The notes under the pieces were generated by a model, which did no database searches, was not told where the DNA came from, and saw only the letters and a list, made by a program, of their open reading frames with translations. The position numbers and the translations under genes were made by a program. From the NCBI GenBank assembly GCA_964624145.1, contig CAZUXT010000014.1, forward strand, positions 6,584 through 70,583: a DNA stretch of 64,000 nt, in the 5' to 3' direction. This document shows, piece by piece, positions 43,964 to 52,086 of the stretch (positions are counted from its first letter, which is position 1; each line of letters opens with the position of its first letter). Source of the stretch: WJMT01 sp964624145. Its GTDB lineage: Bacteria > Acidobacteriota > Aminicenantia > Aminicenantales > Aminicenantaceae.

Positions 43964-44238
43964 AGGACTATGTTCTTTTCCTTTGCTAATTTGCTTTTGA
44001 TCATGCGAAACATCGTTTGATACTCGATGTTTTCACTGCGTATCTTTTCTCTATGTTTATTAAGTATTTGTCTTACTTCCTGGTCAAGTTTTTCTTCGGT
44101 CTGGAATTCGTCAGTTATGAGCTCTTGAACGTATTCGGCCATGAAATTTTTATCTTTTGTTTTAATTTTATTGTCTTTGATCAAGTTTTTTACAATGGAG
44201 AATCCCATGTGTTCTATTTCATTCCTGCTTAATCTCAT
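43960..44238 (-). CDS. DUF507 protein, first of a tandem pair
   Basis: 92 residues, same family as its neighbour (MRLSRNEIEHMGFSIVKNL aligned with VKLSREKINYLSRIIMES). The two differ strongly in the middle, so they likely form a heteromer instead of being a recent duplication. The promoter lies directly upstream with a leaderless geometry. Confidence 0.8.
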   Translation of the reverse strand: MRLSRNEIEHMGFSIVKNLIKDNKIKTKDKNFMAEYVQELITDEFQTEEKLDQEVRQILNKHREKIRSENIEYQTMFRMIKSKLAKEKNIVL

Positions 44239-44247
44239 AATCTATCT

Positions 44248-44276
44248 AAAATACAATATATGAGGCTAAAATTCAA
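44248..44276 (-). promoter_or_regulatory. Candidate promoter for the DUF507 unit
   Basis: On the minus strand TTGAAT (44276-44271) and TATTTT (44253-44248) have 17-base spacing. The start codon at 44238 is 9 bases beyond the -10 box, and no ribosome site is present. Confidence 0.4.
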
Positions 44277-44334
44277 GACTTGATTGATGATAAAATTCAA
44301 AAAGTTGGATTTTTAGAGATGGGAAGAACACATC

Positions 44335-44457
44335 CTATTTTTTTCTGCGTTTTTTTGAGGGTTTGTTTTCTCTGGAGGAGAAATAAAGGGAAAAAACGAA
44401 TCCACCAAAACATACCCCGAAAATAATGACCATAAAAACAAAGGCTTCAATTTTCAT
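44335..44457 (-). CDS. metS: MetS-like small subunit of the NSS transporter
   Basis: A 40-residue protein with one hydrophobic helix (about residues 4-28, AFVFMVIIFGVCFGGFVFSL) and a basic tail ending in KKRRKK. Tiny membrane proteins of this size directly after an NSS transporter gene correspond to the MetS family, described as the second subunit of the methionine/alanine uptake system MetPS. The ATG at 44457 overlaps the transporter stop by 11 bases. It is easily missed or annotated with a wrong longer start. Confidence 0.75.
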   Translation of the reverse strand: MKIEAFVFMVIIFGVCFGGFVFSLYFSSRENKPSKKRRKK

Positions 44458-45913
44458 CTTTTTTAGAAAGCTTTTTTGAAATAATTTTGTTAAAACAAAG
44501 AAAAACGACAATGGCAACAGCCCATTGGAACAGCACTGTTCCTAACGTACTCTGGGAAAATACTTTATACCAGTTTCCGGGATCTTTTGAGTAGCTGTCC
44601 CAGAACCACCATCCCAGCATGGCGATGAGCTGGATCGGAAGGATGAATTTGACCAAAAAATCAAATCCTTTCCCGAGCTTGAAACGGGTCTCTGAAGTGG
44701 ATATGATCTCTTCCCGGAATTTTTTTGGACCGGTCTTGAGCACAAGAAAGATAAAGAATGCTCCGCTGACAATAAGTCCCATTCCCCAGACCCAGTCCTG
44801 GTTGTTGAAAAAGCCAAGACTTATGGCTGAAGGCAAACCAAGGGCGAAACAACTGGCTCCGACTATGAGAACCGACTTTTTTCTTGTAAGTCCGGAATCC
44901 ATGAAGATCCGGGTTATCAGTTCCAGCTGGGATATAAGAGAAGAAAAGGCAGCAAAACAGAGAGCCAGAAAAAATAGGGCCAGAAAAAAAGAGCCGGATG
45001 GTATTTTAGAGAAAAGGTTGGGTATCCAGATAAAGGTAAGTCCGACATTGTCTGTTTTCATGACTTCCATAACCTTTTCCTGAGCTAAGTTCTGTCCAGA
45101 GAAAAATGAAAAGACCGTAGGTATGACAGTAACAGCTGCCAGAAGAGAGGCAAAGTAATCTCCAAAGCACAAAGTGGCGGATGTGAGAACCGGATTTTCT
45201 TTTTTACGGCTGTAAACAGCATAGGTGAGGAGAAGCCCCCATCCTGCTCCTGTAGACCAGGCTGCCTGACTCAGGGCGTTTATCCATATTTCCAGGTCGC
45301 CCAGTTTGTGCAGGTTTGGAGTGAAAAGAAAGTTTAATCCTTTAAAAGCACCCGGAAGCGTCAGCGCTCTGGCACATGCGACAATGAGAAGAATGAAAAG
45401 CGCTGGGATCAGGAATTTATTGGCTCTTTCTATTCCTTTTGTGACTCCAAAATAGATTATTAAAGCGCCTATGAGAATAGCAAAAAAATGAAATCCGACC
45501 GGTTCCCAAGATGAAGAGAAACCCCTCCAGAAATCCAGAGGTTTTTTATGGATAAGGTCTTGAAAGCATGTGGCAAAAAAATACTTTATGCACCAGCCTG
45601 TCACTACAGTATAGTAAAATGTAATGGCTGCTGTAACAAAGGCAACAAACGTGCCCATCCATGCAAAATTCTTGCCTATCATGTCCATAAAGGAACCCAC
45701 AACACCCCTTCTTGTCTTTTTCCCGATGGAGAATTCTATAATGAGCAGCGGAAGGGCCCAAATAAAGAGGAATAAAATCCAGGCGATCATAAAAGCGCCG
45801 CTTCCATATTGAGCCACTATTCTTGGAAAACGCCATAAGTTACCGGTTCCAACAGCCATTCCCAGGCCTGCAAAGATAATCCCCCAGCGGGAAAATGACT
45901 CCCTGTTATTCAT
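44447..45913 (-). CDS. Sodium-dependent amino acid symporter (NSS/SNF family)
   Basis: A 488-residue inner-membrane symporter with 12 helices. The first helix RWGIIFAGLGMAVGTGNLWRFP holds the sodium and substrate binding residues typical of the LeuT fold. With the MetS-like subunit behind it, methionine, alanine or another neutral amino acid is the likely cargo. It is driven by sodium, which fits the sodium-type membrane pyrophosphatase at 52 kb. Its start overlaps truB by eight bases, so it is transcribed behind the translation operon. Confidence 0.9.
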   Translation of the reverse strand: MNNRESFSRWGIIFAGLGMAVGTGNLWRFPRIVAQYGSGAFMIAWILFLFIWALPLLIIEFSIGKKTRRGVVGSFMDMIGKNFAWMGTFVAFVTAAITFYYTVVTGWCIKYFFATCFQDLIHKKPLDFWRGFSSSWEPVGFHFFAILIGALIIYFGVTKGIERANKFLIPALFILLIVACARALTLPGAFKGLNFLFTPNLHKLGDLEIWINALSQAAWSTGAGWGLLLTYAVYSRKKENPVLTSATLCFGDYFASLLAAVTVIPTVFSFFSGQNLAQEKVMEVMKTDNVGLTFIWIPNLFSKIPSGSFFLALFFLALCFAAFSSLISQLELITRIFMDSGLTRKKSVLIVGASCFALGLPSAISLGFFNNQDWVWGMGLIVSGAFFIFLVLKTGPKKFREEIISTSETRFKLGKGFDFLVKFILPIQLIAMLGWWFWDSYSKDPGNWYKVFSQSTLGTVLFQWAVAIVVFLCFNKIISKKLSKKDEN

Positions 45914-46883
45914 GGTGTTCTCCTTTGTTCACAACGCTCATTTGATTGTTGTGTTCCGTATCAATGACGGTAAACGGATGAAGCCCCTTTCGTTCCTGTT
46001 TTTTTGTTGCTAAAGCGATGAGTTTGCCCTCAGGACTAAAAAGGCGAAAAATTTGGCTGTTTTCTGAAGAACCCTGTTTGTTGTTTGGGATGCTTTCAGA
46101 GCCAATGTTCATTATATCCTCAGGTTTTATACTGGCGCCGTTTTTTGCCTTTAGGGCTCCTTGTTCGGATAGAATGATTTTCGGAAATTGAGGAAGCAAA
46201 TTTTCAAGGGGGAGCACATATTCCTGTGTTCTCTTCTTATGGGCCATTGAGGATATTTTTTCAAGAGTCAGGCTATCGTCTATGCTGAAAGAAGCAATAT
46301 GAGTTCTTTTTAAAGCTGATAAATGGCCTCTGCATCCTGCCTTTTTACCGATTTCATGGGCCAGGCTCCTGATGTAGGTTCCGGACGAGCATTTTGTTTC
46401 AAAATCAATGGCAGGAGGGGCATATTTCAATAGATTCAGGTAGTGTATTTTGATGGCAATCGGAGGGAGTTTTATCTTTATGTTTTTTCTGGCATGTTTG
46501 TATAAGGGCTTTCCCTTATATTTTTTTGCCGAATAAGGGGGAGGGACCTGGGAAATATTACCTTCGAATGTTTTGAGTATCTCCCGTACTTTTTTTTCAG
46601 AGGGATATTCCGCCTTTTTCTCAGATGTGGCTTTTCCGCAGGAGTCATAGGTATCTGTCGAGTATCCTAATTTGATCTGTCCAGTGTAAACTTTGGTCAA
46701 TTTTGCATAAAAGGGGAACAATTTGGTGGCTCTGCCTATTCCTAAGAGAATCAGGCCGGTTGCCATAGGATCAAGGGTTCCAAAGTGGCCCACCTTTTTC
46801 TCATTGAGCAGGGCTCTTACTTTTTCTACGATATCATGGGAAGTCAGATTTTTTGGCTTATTTACCAGAATTATTCCGTCCAT
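45906..46883 (-). CDS. truB: tRNA pseudouridine(55) synthase
   Basis: Makes pseudouridine 55 in the T-loop of tRNAs. The 325-residue protein has the catalytic motif HFGTLDPMATGLILLGIGRATK with the nucleophile Asp, YSAKKYKGKPLY, and GTYIRSLAHEIG. It follows nrnA at 27 bases in the usual nusA-infB-rbfA-nrnA-truB order. Confidence 0.95.
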   Translation of the reverse strand: MDGIILVNKPKNLTSHDIVEKVRALLNEKKVGHFGTLDPMATGLILLGIGRATKLFPFYAKLTKVYTGQIKLGYSTDTYDSCGKATSEKKAEYPSEKKVREILKTFEGNISQVPPPYSAKKYKGKPLYKHARKNIKIKLPPIAIKIHYLNLLKYAPPAIDFETKCSSGTYIRSLAHEIGKKAGCRGHLSALKRTHIASFSIDDSLTLEKISSMAHKKRTQEYVLPLENLLPQFPKIILSEQGALKAKNGASIKPEDIMNIGSESIPNNKQGSSENSQIFRLFSPEGKLIALATKKQERKGLHPFTVIDTEHNNQMSVVNKGEHHE

Positions 46884-46910
46884 TAGACTTAAAATATCGT
46901 TTTCATCCGG

Positions 46911-47894
46911 TTAAGTCTTGTTGTCTTGGTGCTTATCATTAAGAAGCTCGTTCACAACAGAGGGAATTTCCTTAATTAATTTTTTATAATTTCCGGCTAC
47001 TGTGAATCCTGCAGCGTGCATGTGTCCTCCGCCTGAAAATTTGTTGGCAATTTTCATTGCGTTCGCTTTTCCTTTTGTTCTTATGCTGACTCTAAATGTG
47101 TTTTTTTCCATTTCCTTAAAGAAGAGAACGACTTTGACTCCTTTGATGGTCCGGGTGCATGTTGTTATATCTTCTGTATCAATGTGTTTGATTTTTAATT
47201 TCCTGAGAAATTTGTCAAACATCGTGATCGTGGCAATATTTCCATTGTGCGACATTTTAAGAGTGGAGAGCACCTGGCCTAGGAGTTTGATTTTTTCCGG
47301 AGGATTATTATTGAAGAGGAGGTCCGTGATTTTATGGGGGACGGCTCCATGATTGACTAATTCATAGCAGGTCTTGAAAGCATTCGCTTTGGTATTTGAG
47401 AATTGGAAAGAACCGGTATCGGAAACAATGGCGCTGTAAAGCAGGGAGGCAATATCTGAATTAAACTTGATGTTGAGGTGTTTGCCCAGTTCATAAACCA
47501 TGCAGGCCACGGCAGCTGCTTCCGGATTGACCCAGTTGATGTCCGCATAAAAATCATTTGAATAATGATGATCGATATTTATCTTATAACAGTCATCAAT
47601 ATGAGTTTGTCCTGAACGCTTGACATTGGCACATTCAAGAAGGATGACGACATCGAAATTTTCCGGTTTTATTTGACCGGAATCGATTATTTCAACTCCC
47701 GGAAAATGACTGAAAGGAAAAGGGATTTCATCTTTTATAAAAATAGAAGTATTTTTCCCCAGTTGTTTTCCCATTAAGTGCAGTGCGAGGCTTGTGCACA
47801 CAGAGTCTCCGTCAGGTCTTAAATGGGATGTGACAGCAATGCTTTGGCTTTCTTTTATTTTTTCGCTTATTCGATGTACGGAATCCTCATTCAT
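46911..47894 (-). CDS. nrnA: DHH-family oligoribonuclease / pAp phosphatase
   Basis: Degrades very short RNAs and pAp in the cytoplasm. The 327-residue protein has the metal motifs LRPDGDSVCTSLAL, VILLECAN, IDHHYSN, VSDTGSFQFSNT and the C-terminal GGGHMHAAGF of DHHA1. It overlaps rbfA by eight bases. Confidence 0.93.
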   Translation of the reverse strand: MNEDSVHRISEKIKESQSIAVTSHLRPDGDSVCTSLALHLMGKQLGKNTSIFIKDEIPFPFSHFPGVEIIDSGQIKPENFDVVILLECANVKRSGQTHIDDCYKINIDHHYSNDFYADINWVNPEAAAVACMVYELGKHLNIKFNSDIASLLYSAIVSDTGSFQFSNTKANAFKTCYELVNHGAVPHKITDLLFNNNPPEKIKLLGQVLSTLKMSHNGNIATITMFDKFLRKLKIKHIDTEDITTCTRTIKGVKVVLFFKEMEKNTFRVSIRTKGKANAMKIANKFSGGGHMHAAGFTVAGNYKKLIKEIPSVVNELLNDKHQDNKT

Positions 47895-48240
47895 TTTTAT
47901 CTAGCTTATTGAGTATGCCTTCTACTTTTTCATCATATCCCATTAAGGGGTCGCTATTAAAAATAAGCATGGGATTATACTTTAATTTTGTTCTTGAAGC
48001 AACAGCTTTTCTGAAAAATCCTGTTTTTGAATTTAAGAAGTCTATGATTTGTATCTGCTTCGGTTTATCCAGGACACTTATATATACGTGAGCTGTCAGG
48101 AGATCTTTTCCTATTTCTATCCTGGTGATGCTTGTCAAACTGGAATGAGAATCCTTCACGACTTCCCTGATTGACTGGCTCAGTATGCTTTTTAGGAGGC
48201 TTTCAACTTTTTTTTGTCTTATTGATTTATTCGGTCTCAT
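47887..48240 (-). CDS. rbfA: Ribosome-binding factor A
   Basis: 30S maturation factor with a KH-like fold, 117 residues. The start MRPNKSIRQKKVESLLKSILSQSIREVV matches the family N-terminus. The frame can be extended to an upstream ATG at 48273, but the 11 extra residues have no family equivalent; GGATGG lies 8 bases before the chosen ATG. About 108 bases without a gene separate it from ylxP. Confidence 0.9.
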   Translation of the reverse strand: MRPNKSIRQKKVESLLKSILSQSIREVVKDSHSSLTSITRIEIGKDLLTAHVYISVLDKPKQIQIIDFLNSKTGFFRKAVASRTKLKYNPMLIFNSDPLMGYDEKVEGILNKLDKNE

Positions 48241-48348
48241 TGTTTTCCCATCCGGATGGAATAGTTTCATCACCTGTTTTTTCGCAGTGATGCGTCAGCC
48301 TTGTCCCGCTCATAATTCAGCTTGGATTAATATTCAGATCGAATTTTT

Positions 48349-48633
48349 TTATTTAAAGAAATCTGTTTCCTTATAAAGGATTTCTCCTTCAATGCTTTCT
48401 TCTGCTTCCCTTATGAGCTGTTTGAATACTTTTTCAATAAGAGCCTGTTTATTATTGATCATGACGATTCCTATTTTAGCTCTCTGCCATTTGTTTTGGT
48501 AATCAAGTTCCGCAAAAGATACGTTGAATTTATTTTTCAATCTGTCCTGGTAGCTCTTCAGTCTCTTCCTTTTTTCTTTAAGGGAATGGGAATAAGGGAA
48601 ATGGATTTCTATTCCTAAATATCCTATTATCAT
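48349..48633 (-). CDS. ylxP: DUF503 (YlxP) protein
   Basis: 94 residues of the DUF503 family, with the typical N-terminus MIIGYLGIEIHFPYSHSLKEKR. It is a small protein that regularly sits between infB and rbfA and is linked to ribosome maturation or translation. It lies 16 bases after infB. Confidence 0.88.
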   Translation of the reverse strand: MIIGYLGIEIHFPYSHSLKEKRKRLKSYQDRLKNKFNVSFAELDYQNKWQRAKIGIVMINNKQALIEKVFKQLIREAEESIEGEILYKETDFFK

Positions 48634-48649
48634 TTAAAACTTCATCGGT

Positions 48650-50437
48650 TTATTTAGGGGGAGATTTTTCTATGGTGAAAGCTTCTATAATATCTCCCTC
48701 TTGGATATCTTTGAAGTCCTGAATATTAATTCCACATTCATATCCTTTTTTTATTTCAGTTACATCCTTTTTTAAATGCTTAAGGGAGGCAATTTTCCCC
48801 TCATGGATGACTTCGTTGTTTCTTATGAGTTTGATTTTTGAATTTCGATATATGGCTCCGTCTTTAACGATACAGCCGGCAATGATGCCGGCTCCTTTAA
48901 TCTTGAATATGAGTTTGACCTCCGCATTTCCTTGGTGGACCTCTTTTTCTACGGGTTCCAGCATTCCTTCCAAAGCTTTTTTGATGTCATCCGTGAGCTC
49001 ATATATGACGTTGTAGGTTCTTATTTCCACGTCTTCAGCAGCAGCAAGCTCTTGAGTTTGTTTATTTGGTTTCGTGTTATAGCCTATGATAATTGCGTTT
49101 GAAGTTGATGCAAGATTAACGTCTGACTCGTTGATTTTTCCGGTAGAGGAATGGATGATGTCTATTTTAACATTATCTGTGCTCAAATTGGGCAGTATGT
49201 GATTGAGTGTTTCTGCTGAGCCTTGAACGTCTGCTTTTATGATAAGTGACAGATTCTTTATATCTTCTTCTTCCATATCCTTAAAAAGCTGGTCAAGAGT
49301 GGGGCGTTCTTCTTTATTACCTTTTTTTTCTTTGATTTTCGACAGCCTGAAATTTGATATTCTCTTGGCCATATCCAGGCTTGGCAGCACCTGAAGGAAA
49401 TCTCCTGCAACAGGTACATCGTTAAATCCTAATATCTCAACGGGCATGGAAATCTCTGATTCTTTCACTGCGTTTCCGTTCTCGTCAAACATGGCTCTGG
49501 CTTTACCATGTGTTGACCCGCACACAAAAGCATCTCCGCACACAAGCCTGCCGTGCTGAATGATGATGGTGGCAATCGGTCCTTTTGATGCATCCAAGCT
49601 TGCTTCCAATACGATTCCCTGTGCAGGGACCTTTGGATTTGCTTTGAGCTCCAGCATTTCGCTGAGCAGGAGAATCATCTCAAGGAGTTCGTTAAGATTG
49701 GTTTTTTTCTTGGCGGAGATTTCAACGCAAATGGTATCCCCGCCCCAGTCTTCTACCAGCAGGTCCTCTTTTGAAAGCTGCTGTTTGGTGCCGTCAATAT
49801 CTGCTTGAGGCCTGTCTGTTTTGTTTATAGCCACTATGATAGGCACATTTGCGGCTCTTGCGTGGCTGATCGCTTCTTTTGTCTGAGGCATGACTCCATC
49901 GTCTGCAGCTACGACCAGGACCACTATATCCGTGATTTTCGCCCCTCTGGACCTCAGCTTGGTGAAAGCTTCATGGCCGGGTGTATCGACAAAAGTGATG
50001 GGTTTATTGTTGAAAGAGACTCTATAGGCTCCTATATGTTGGGTTATTCCACCTGATTCTTTATTTACCAGATTTGATTGCCGGATAGCATCGAGAAGTG
50101 TGGTTTTACCGTGGTCGACGTGGCCCATGATAGAAACAACAGGAGGTTTGGGAACCAGGTCTTCTGTTTTGCCTTGAGCTTCCATACGTACTATTTTTTC
50201 CATCGAAACGATTTCGAGATCTATATTGAGTATTTCTGATATGTCTTTGGCAAGGGATTCTGTGATTTCGTCATTGACGCCTATATTTAATCCTCGGCGG
50301 CTCAGTTTTCCTATGAGTTCCTTGGCTTTAATATCCAAAAGGTCCGTGAGTTCTTTCAGGTTTGTTCCATCTTGAATGACCATTTTGTCCGTCTCTTTTT
50401 TGCTTGGGTTGGCTTTTGATTTTTCTTTTTTTGTCAT
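48650..50437 (-). CDS. infB: Translation initiation factor IF-2 (short form)
   Basis: GTPase that brings fMet-tRNA to the 30S subunit. The 595-residue protein has one IF2_N motif (NLKELTDLLDIKAKELIGKL), the G domain with GHVDHGKTTLLDA, VDTPGHEAF and NKTD, then the domain 2-4 region with IIKADVQGSAETL and GCIVKDGAI. The long repetitive N-terminal extension common in other IF-2 proteins is absent. Confidence 0.96.
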   Translation of the reverse strand: MTKKEKSKANPSKKETDKMVIQDGTNLKELTDLLDIKAKELIGKLSRRGLNIGVNDEITESLAKDISEILNIDLEIVSMEKIVRMEAQGKTEDLVPKPPVVSIMGHVDHGKTTLLDAIRQSNLVNKESGGITQHIGAYRVSFNNKPITFVDTPGHEAFTKLRSRGAKITDIVVLVVAADDGVMPQTKEAISHARAANVPIIVAINKTDRPQADIDGTKQQLSKEDLLVEDWGGDTICVEISAKKKTNLNELLEMILLLSEMLELKANPKVPAQGIVLEASLDASKGPIATIIIQHGRLVCGDAFVCGSTHGKARAMFDENGNAVKESEISMPVEILGFNDVPVAGDFLQVLPSLDMAKRISNFRLSKIKEKKGNKEERPTLDQLFKDMEEEDIKNLSLIIKADVQGSAETLNHILPNLSTDNVKIDIIHSSTGKINESDVNLASTSNAIIIGYNTKPNKQTQELAAAEDVEIRTYNVIYELTDDIKKALEGMLEPVEKEVHQGNAEVKLIFKIKGAGIIAGCIVKDGAIYRNSKIKLIRNNEVIHEGKIASLKHLKKDVTEIKKGYECGINIQDFKDIQEGDIIEAFTIEKSPPK

Positions 50438-50470
50438 AGTTTACCTTAAATCTTGATATGTGTTTTCCAG

Positions 50471-51499
50471 TTAATCATTTTTTATATCGATTTTCCATCC
50501 GACTAGTTTTGAAGCCAGCCTGACATTCAATCCTTTTTTACCAATGGCAAGTGAAAGCTGGTCTTCAGGGACCACTGCTTCCAATAGTTTCTTTTCTTTA
50601 TCAGCGATCTTTATATTTTCTACCTTAGCAGGGCTTAAAGCTGATTTGGCATATTCTTTTGGATTTTCAGACCATCTTATCACATCAATTTTTTCTCCGT
50701 TGAGCTCTTTGCTTATGGACAGGATTCTGCTTCCTTTGACACCTATGCATGCTCCGATAGGGTCTATATCTTTCTCATCCGTACTCACAGATACTTTAGA
50801 GCGTTCCCCGGGCCTGCGTATGACCTCTCTGATCTTTATGTTTCCACTGGATATTTCAGGAACCTCTATTTCCAGCAGTTTCATTAAAAATCTGTTGTCC
50901 GTTCTTGATATAATGACTTGAGGTCCTTTTGTATCTCTGAGAACCTGAGTGATAATTCCTTTAATCCGATCACCTCTTCTGAATTTTTCATTGGGAATTT
51001 TTTCTCTTTCCGTAAGCATCGCTTCAGTTTTTTTAACTTCAAGGATCATATTTTTATTGGAGTCGAAACGTCTTAAAACCCCTGTTATAATAGTTCCTAT
51101 TTGAGGGGCAAATGTATTGTAAATTTTTTCTTGTTCAGCGTCCCTGACTTTTTGAAATATCACCTGTTTGGCTGCCTGGGCCGCTATTCTTCCCAGTGTT
51201 TCCGAGGGGAGGTCTATTTCAATATAATTTCCTTCCTTTGCCGTGACATCCATTTTTTTTGCGTCGCCAAGGGATATTTCCGTTGCCGGGTCAGTGACTT
51301 TTTTCATGATTTTTTTTACATAATAGACCCTCAGTTCACCTTTTTCAGGTGAAAATTTAATATGTGCTTTCTCATTTTTATCGAAATAATTTGATGCGGC
51401 TACTTTTAGGGATTCCTCTATAGCACTGATGATGACTTTTTTGTCTACATCTCTTTCTTTGCTGAGCTGTAGTATCGTATTCCAAACGTTCACTTTCAT
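50471..51499 (-). CDS. nusA: Transcription termination/antitermination factor NusA
   Basis: RNA polymerase-associated factor, 342 residues: N-terminal RNAP-binding domain (residues 1-125), S1 domain (about 133-200, IGTIITGVLRRFDSNKNMILEV) and two KH domains with PIGACIGVKGSRI and LAIGKKGLNVRLASKL. There are no C-terminal acidic repeats, as in Gram-positive-like short NusA. It is the first gene of the operon: rimP, normally upstream, is missing and replaced by a repeat cluster, and ylxR, normally between nusA and infB, is also missing. Confidence 0.95.
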   Translation of the reverse strand: MKVNVWNTILQLSKERDVDKKVIISAIEESLKVAASNYFDKNEKAHIKFSPEKGELRVYYVKKIMKKVTDPATEISLGDAKKMDVTAKEGNYIEIDLPSETLGRIAAQAAKQVIFQKVRDAEQEKIYNTFAPQIGTIITGVLRRFDSNKNMILEVKKTEAMLTEREKIPNEKFRRGDRIKGIITQVLRDTKGPQVIISRTDNRFLMKLLEIEVPEISSGNIKIREVIRRPGERSKVSVSTDEKDIDPIGACIGVKGSRILSISKELNGEKIDVIRWSENPKEYAKSALSPAKVENIKIADKEKKLLEAVVPEDQLSLAIGKKGLNVRLASKLVGWKIDIKND

Positions 51500-51555
51500 G
51501 TGTTCAGCCTTGTATGATTAGACTTTTTTTAATAAAAGAATCTAAGGATTGGAAA

Positions 51556-51584
51556 ATTATAACTGAAAACTGAGGAATTATCAA
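51556..51584 (-). promoter_or_regulatory. Promoter of the nusA operon
   Basis: On the minus strand TTGATA (51584-51579) and a perfect TATAAT (51561-51556) are 17 bases apart, giving a leader of about 50 bases to the nusA ATG. It lies between nusA and the repeat cluster. Confidence 0.6.
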
Positions 51585-51644
51585 ATAACAAAGTCAAGTT
51601 GACATCCCTGGTTATTCACGTGTCAAGGTTGAGGAAAGGTTAAT

Positions 51645-51831
51645 GAAATTCAGGTATGGCCTGTGCTCGCTAAAGATTTTTAACGCCATTCTACTTCGTT
51701 TTTCTCAGCGCTTGCGTAACTCCCCCCGTCCGTGGGTCAGACATACTCAGCCCCCGGCTCCGCCGGATGCCCTCGAAAAGCCTCATCCAAAGGCTAAATC
51801 TTCAATGTCGCTTCACCCACACCTGAGTTTC
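51645..51831 (+). repeat. Repeat A, copy 5
   Basis: A 187-bp copy with intact borders GAAATTCAGGTATGGC and inverted CACCTGAGTTTC. The hairpin is CCGGC (51754-51758), TCC, GCCGG (51762-51766). It is the same length as copy 3. Confidence 0.95.
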
Positions 51832-51875
51832 ATAAGGAATTAAGCTTATCCTGTTAGATAAATAACATCATGCAG

Positions 51876-52020
51876 ACTTTCAGGCAGGCTGGTTGGTTCT
51901 GAAGTCATCCGGAGGCGAGCGGGCATGGTTCCTCGAAGAGGGGATCAAGCCGAGGAATAAGCTGATATTCCTCGCTGGGGAAGATCAGCGGGCTGAAGAA
52001 CCAGCTTGCCTGATGAAAGT
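51876..52020 (+). repeat. Repeat B, copy 1
   Basis: A 145-bp element with imperfect terminal inverted repeats ACTTTCAGGCAGGCTGGTT and, complemented, ACTTTCATCAGGCAAGCTGG. Inner hairpins are GCTGAT (51961-51966)/ATCAGC (51984-51989) and CCTC-GAA-GAGG. It has no coding capacity. Confidence 0.9.
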
Positions 52021-52086
52021 TAAAAGCACAGGCCATGTCTTAATTTCAAATGGATGCATACATATTTTATGAATAATCCTGGGGAT

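Larger units (their letters stand above)
51606..52083 (-). repeat. Composite repeat: C ends enclosing A copy 5 and B copy 1
   Basis: One border, CCCTGGTTATTCAC at 51606-51619, matches the inverted right end of C; the other, TTTTATGAATAATCCTGGG at 52065-52083, matches the inverted left end. Between them lie complete copies of repeat A (51645-51831) and repeat B (51876-52020). The 478-bp unit fills the space between nusA and hppA and ends 3 bases from the hppA stop codon. No gene is visible in it. Confidence 0.8.

Noticed and set aside
4373..51831. CRISPR array
   Set aside because: Repeats are dispersed, about 187 bp, and not separated by regular short spacers. No cas gene was seen.
51606..52083. 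Integron-type cassette array with attC sites
   Set aside because: The nested elements contain no genes, no integrase is present and the borders lack the core-site pattern of attC.
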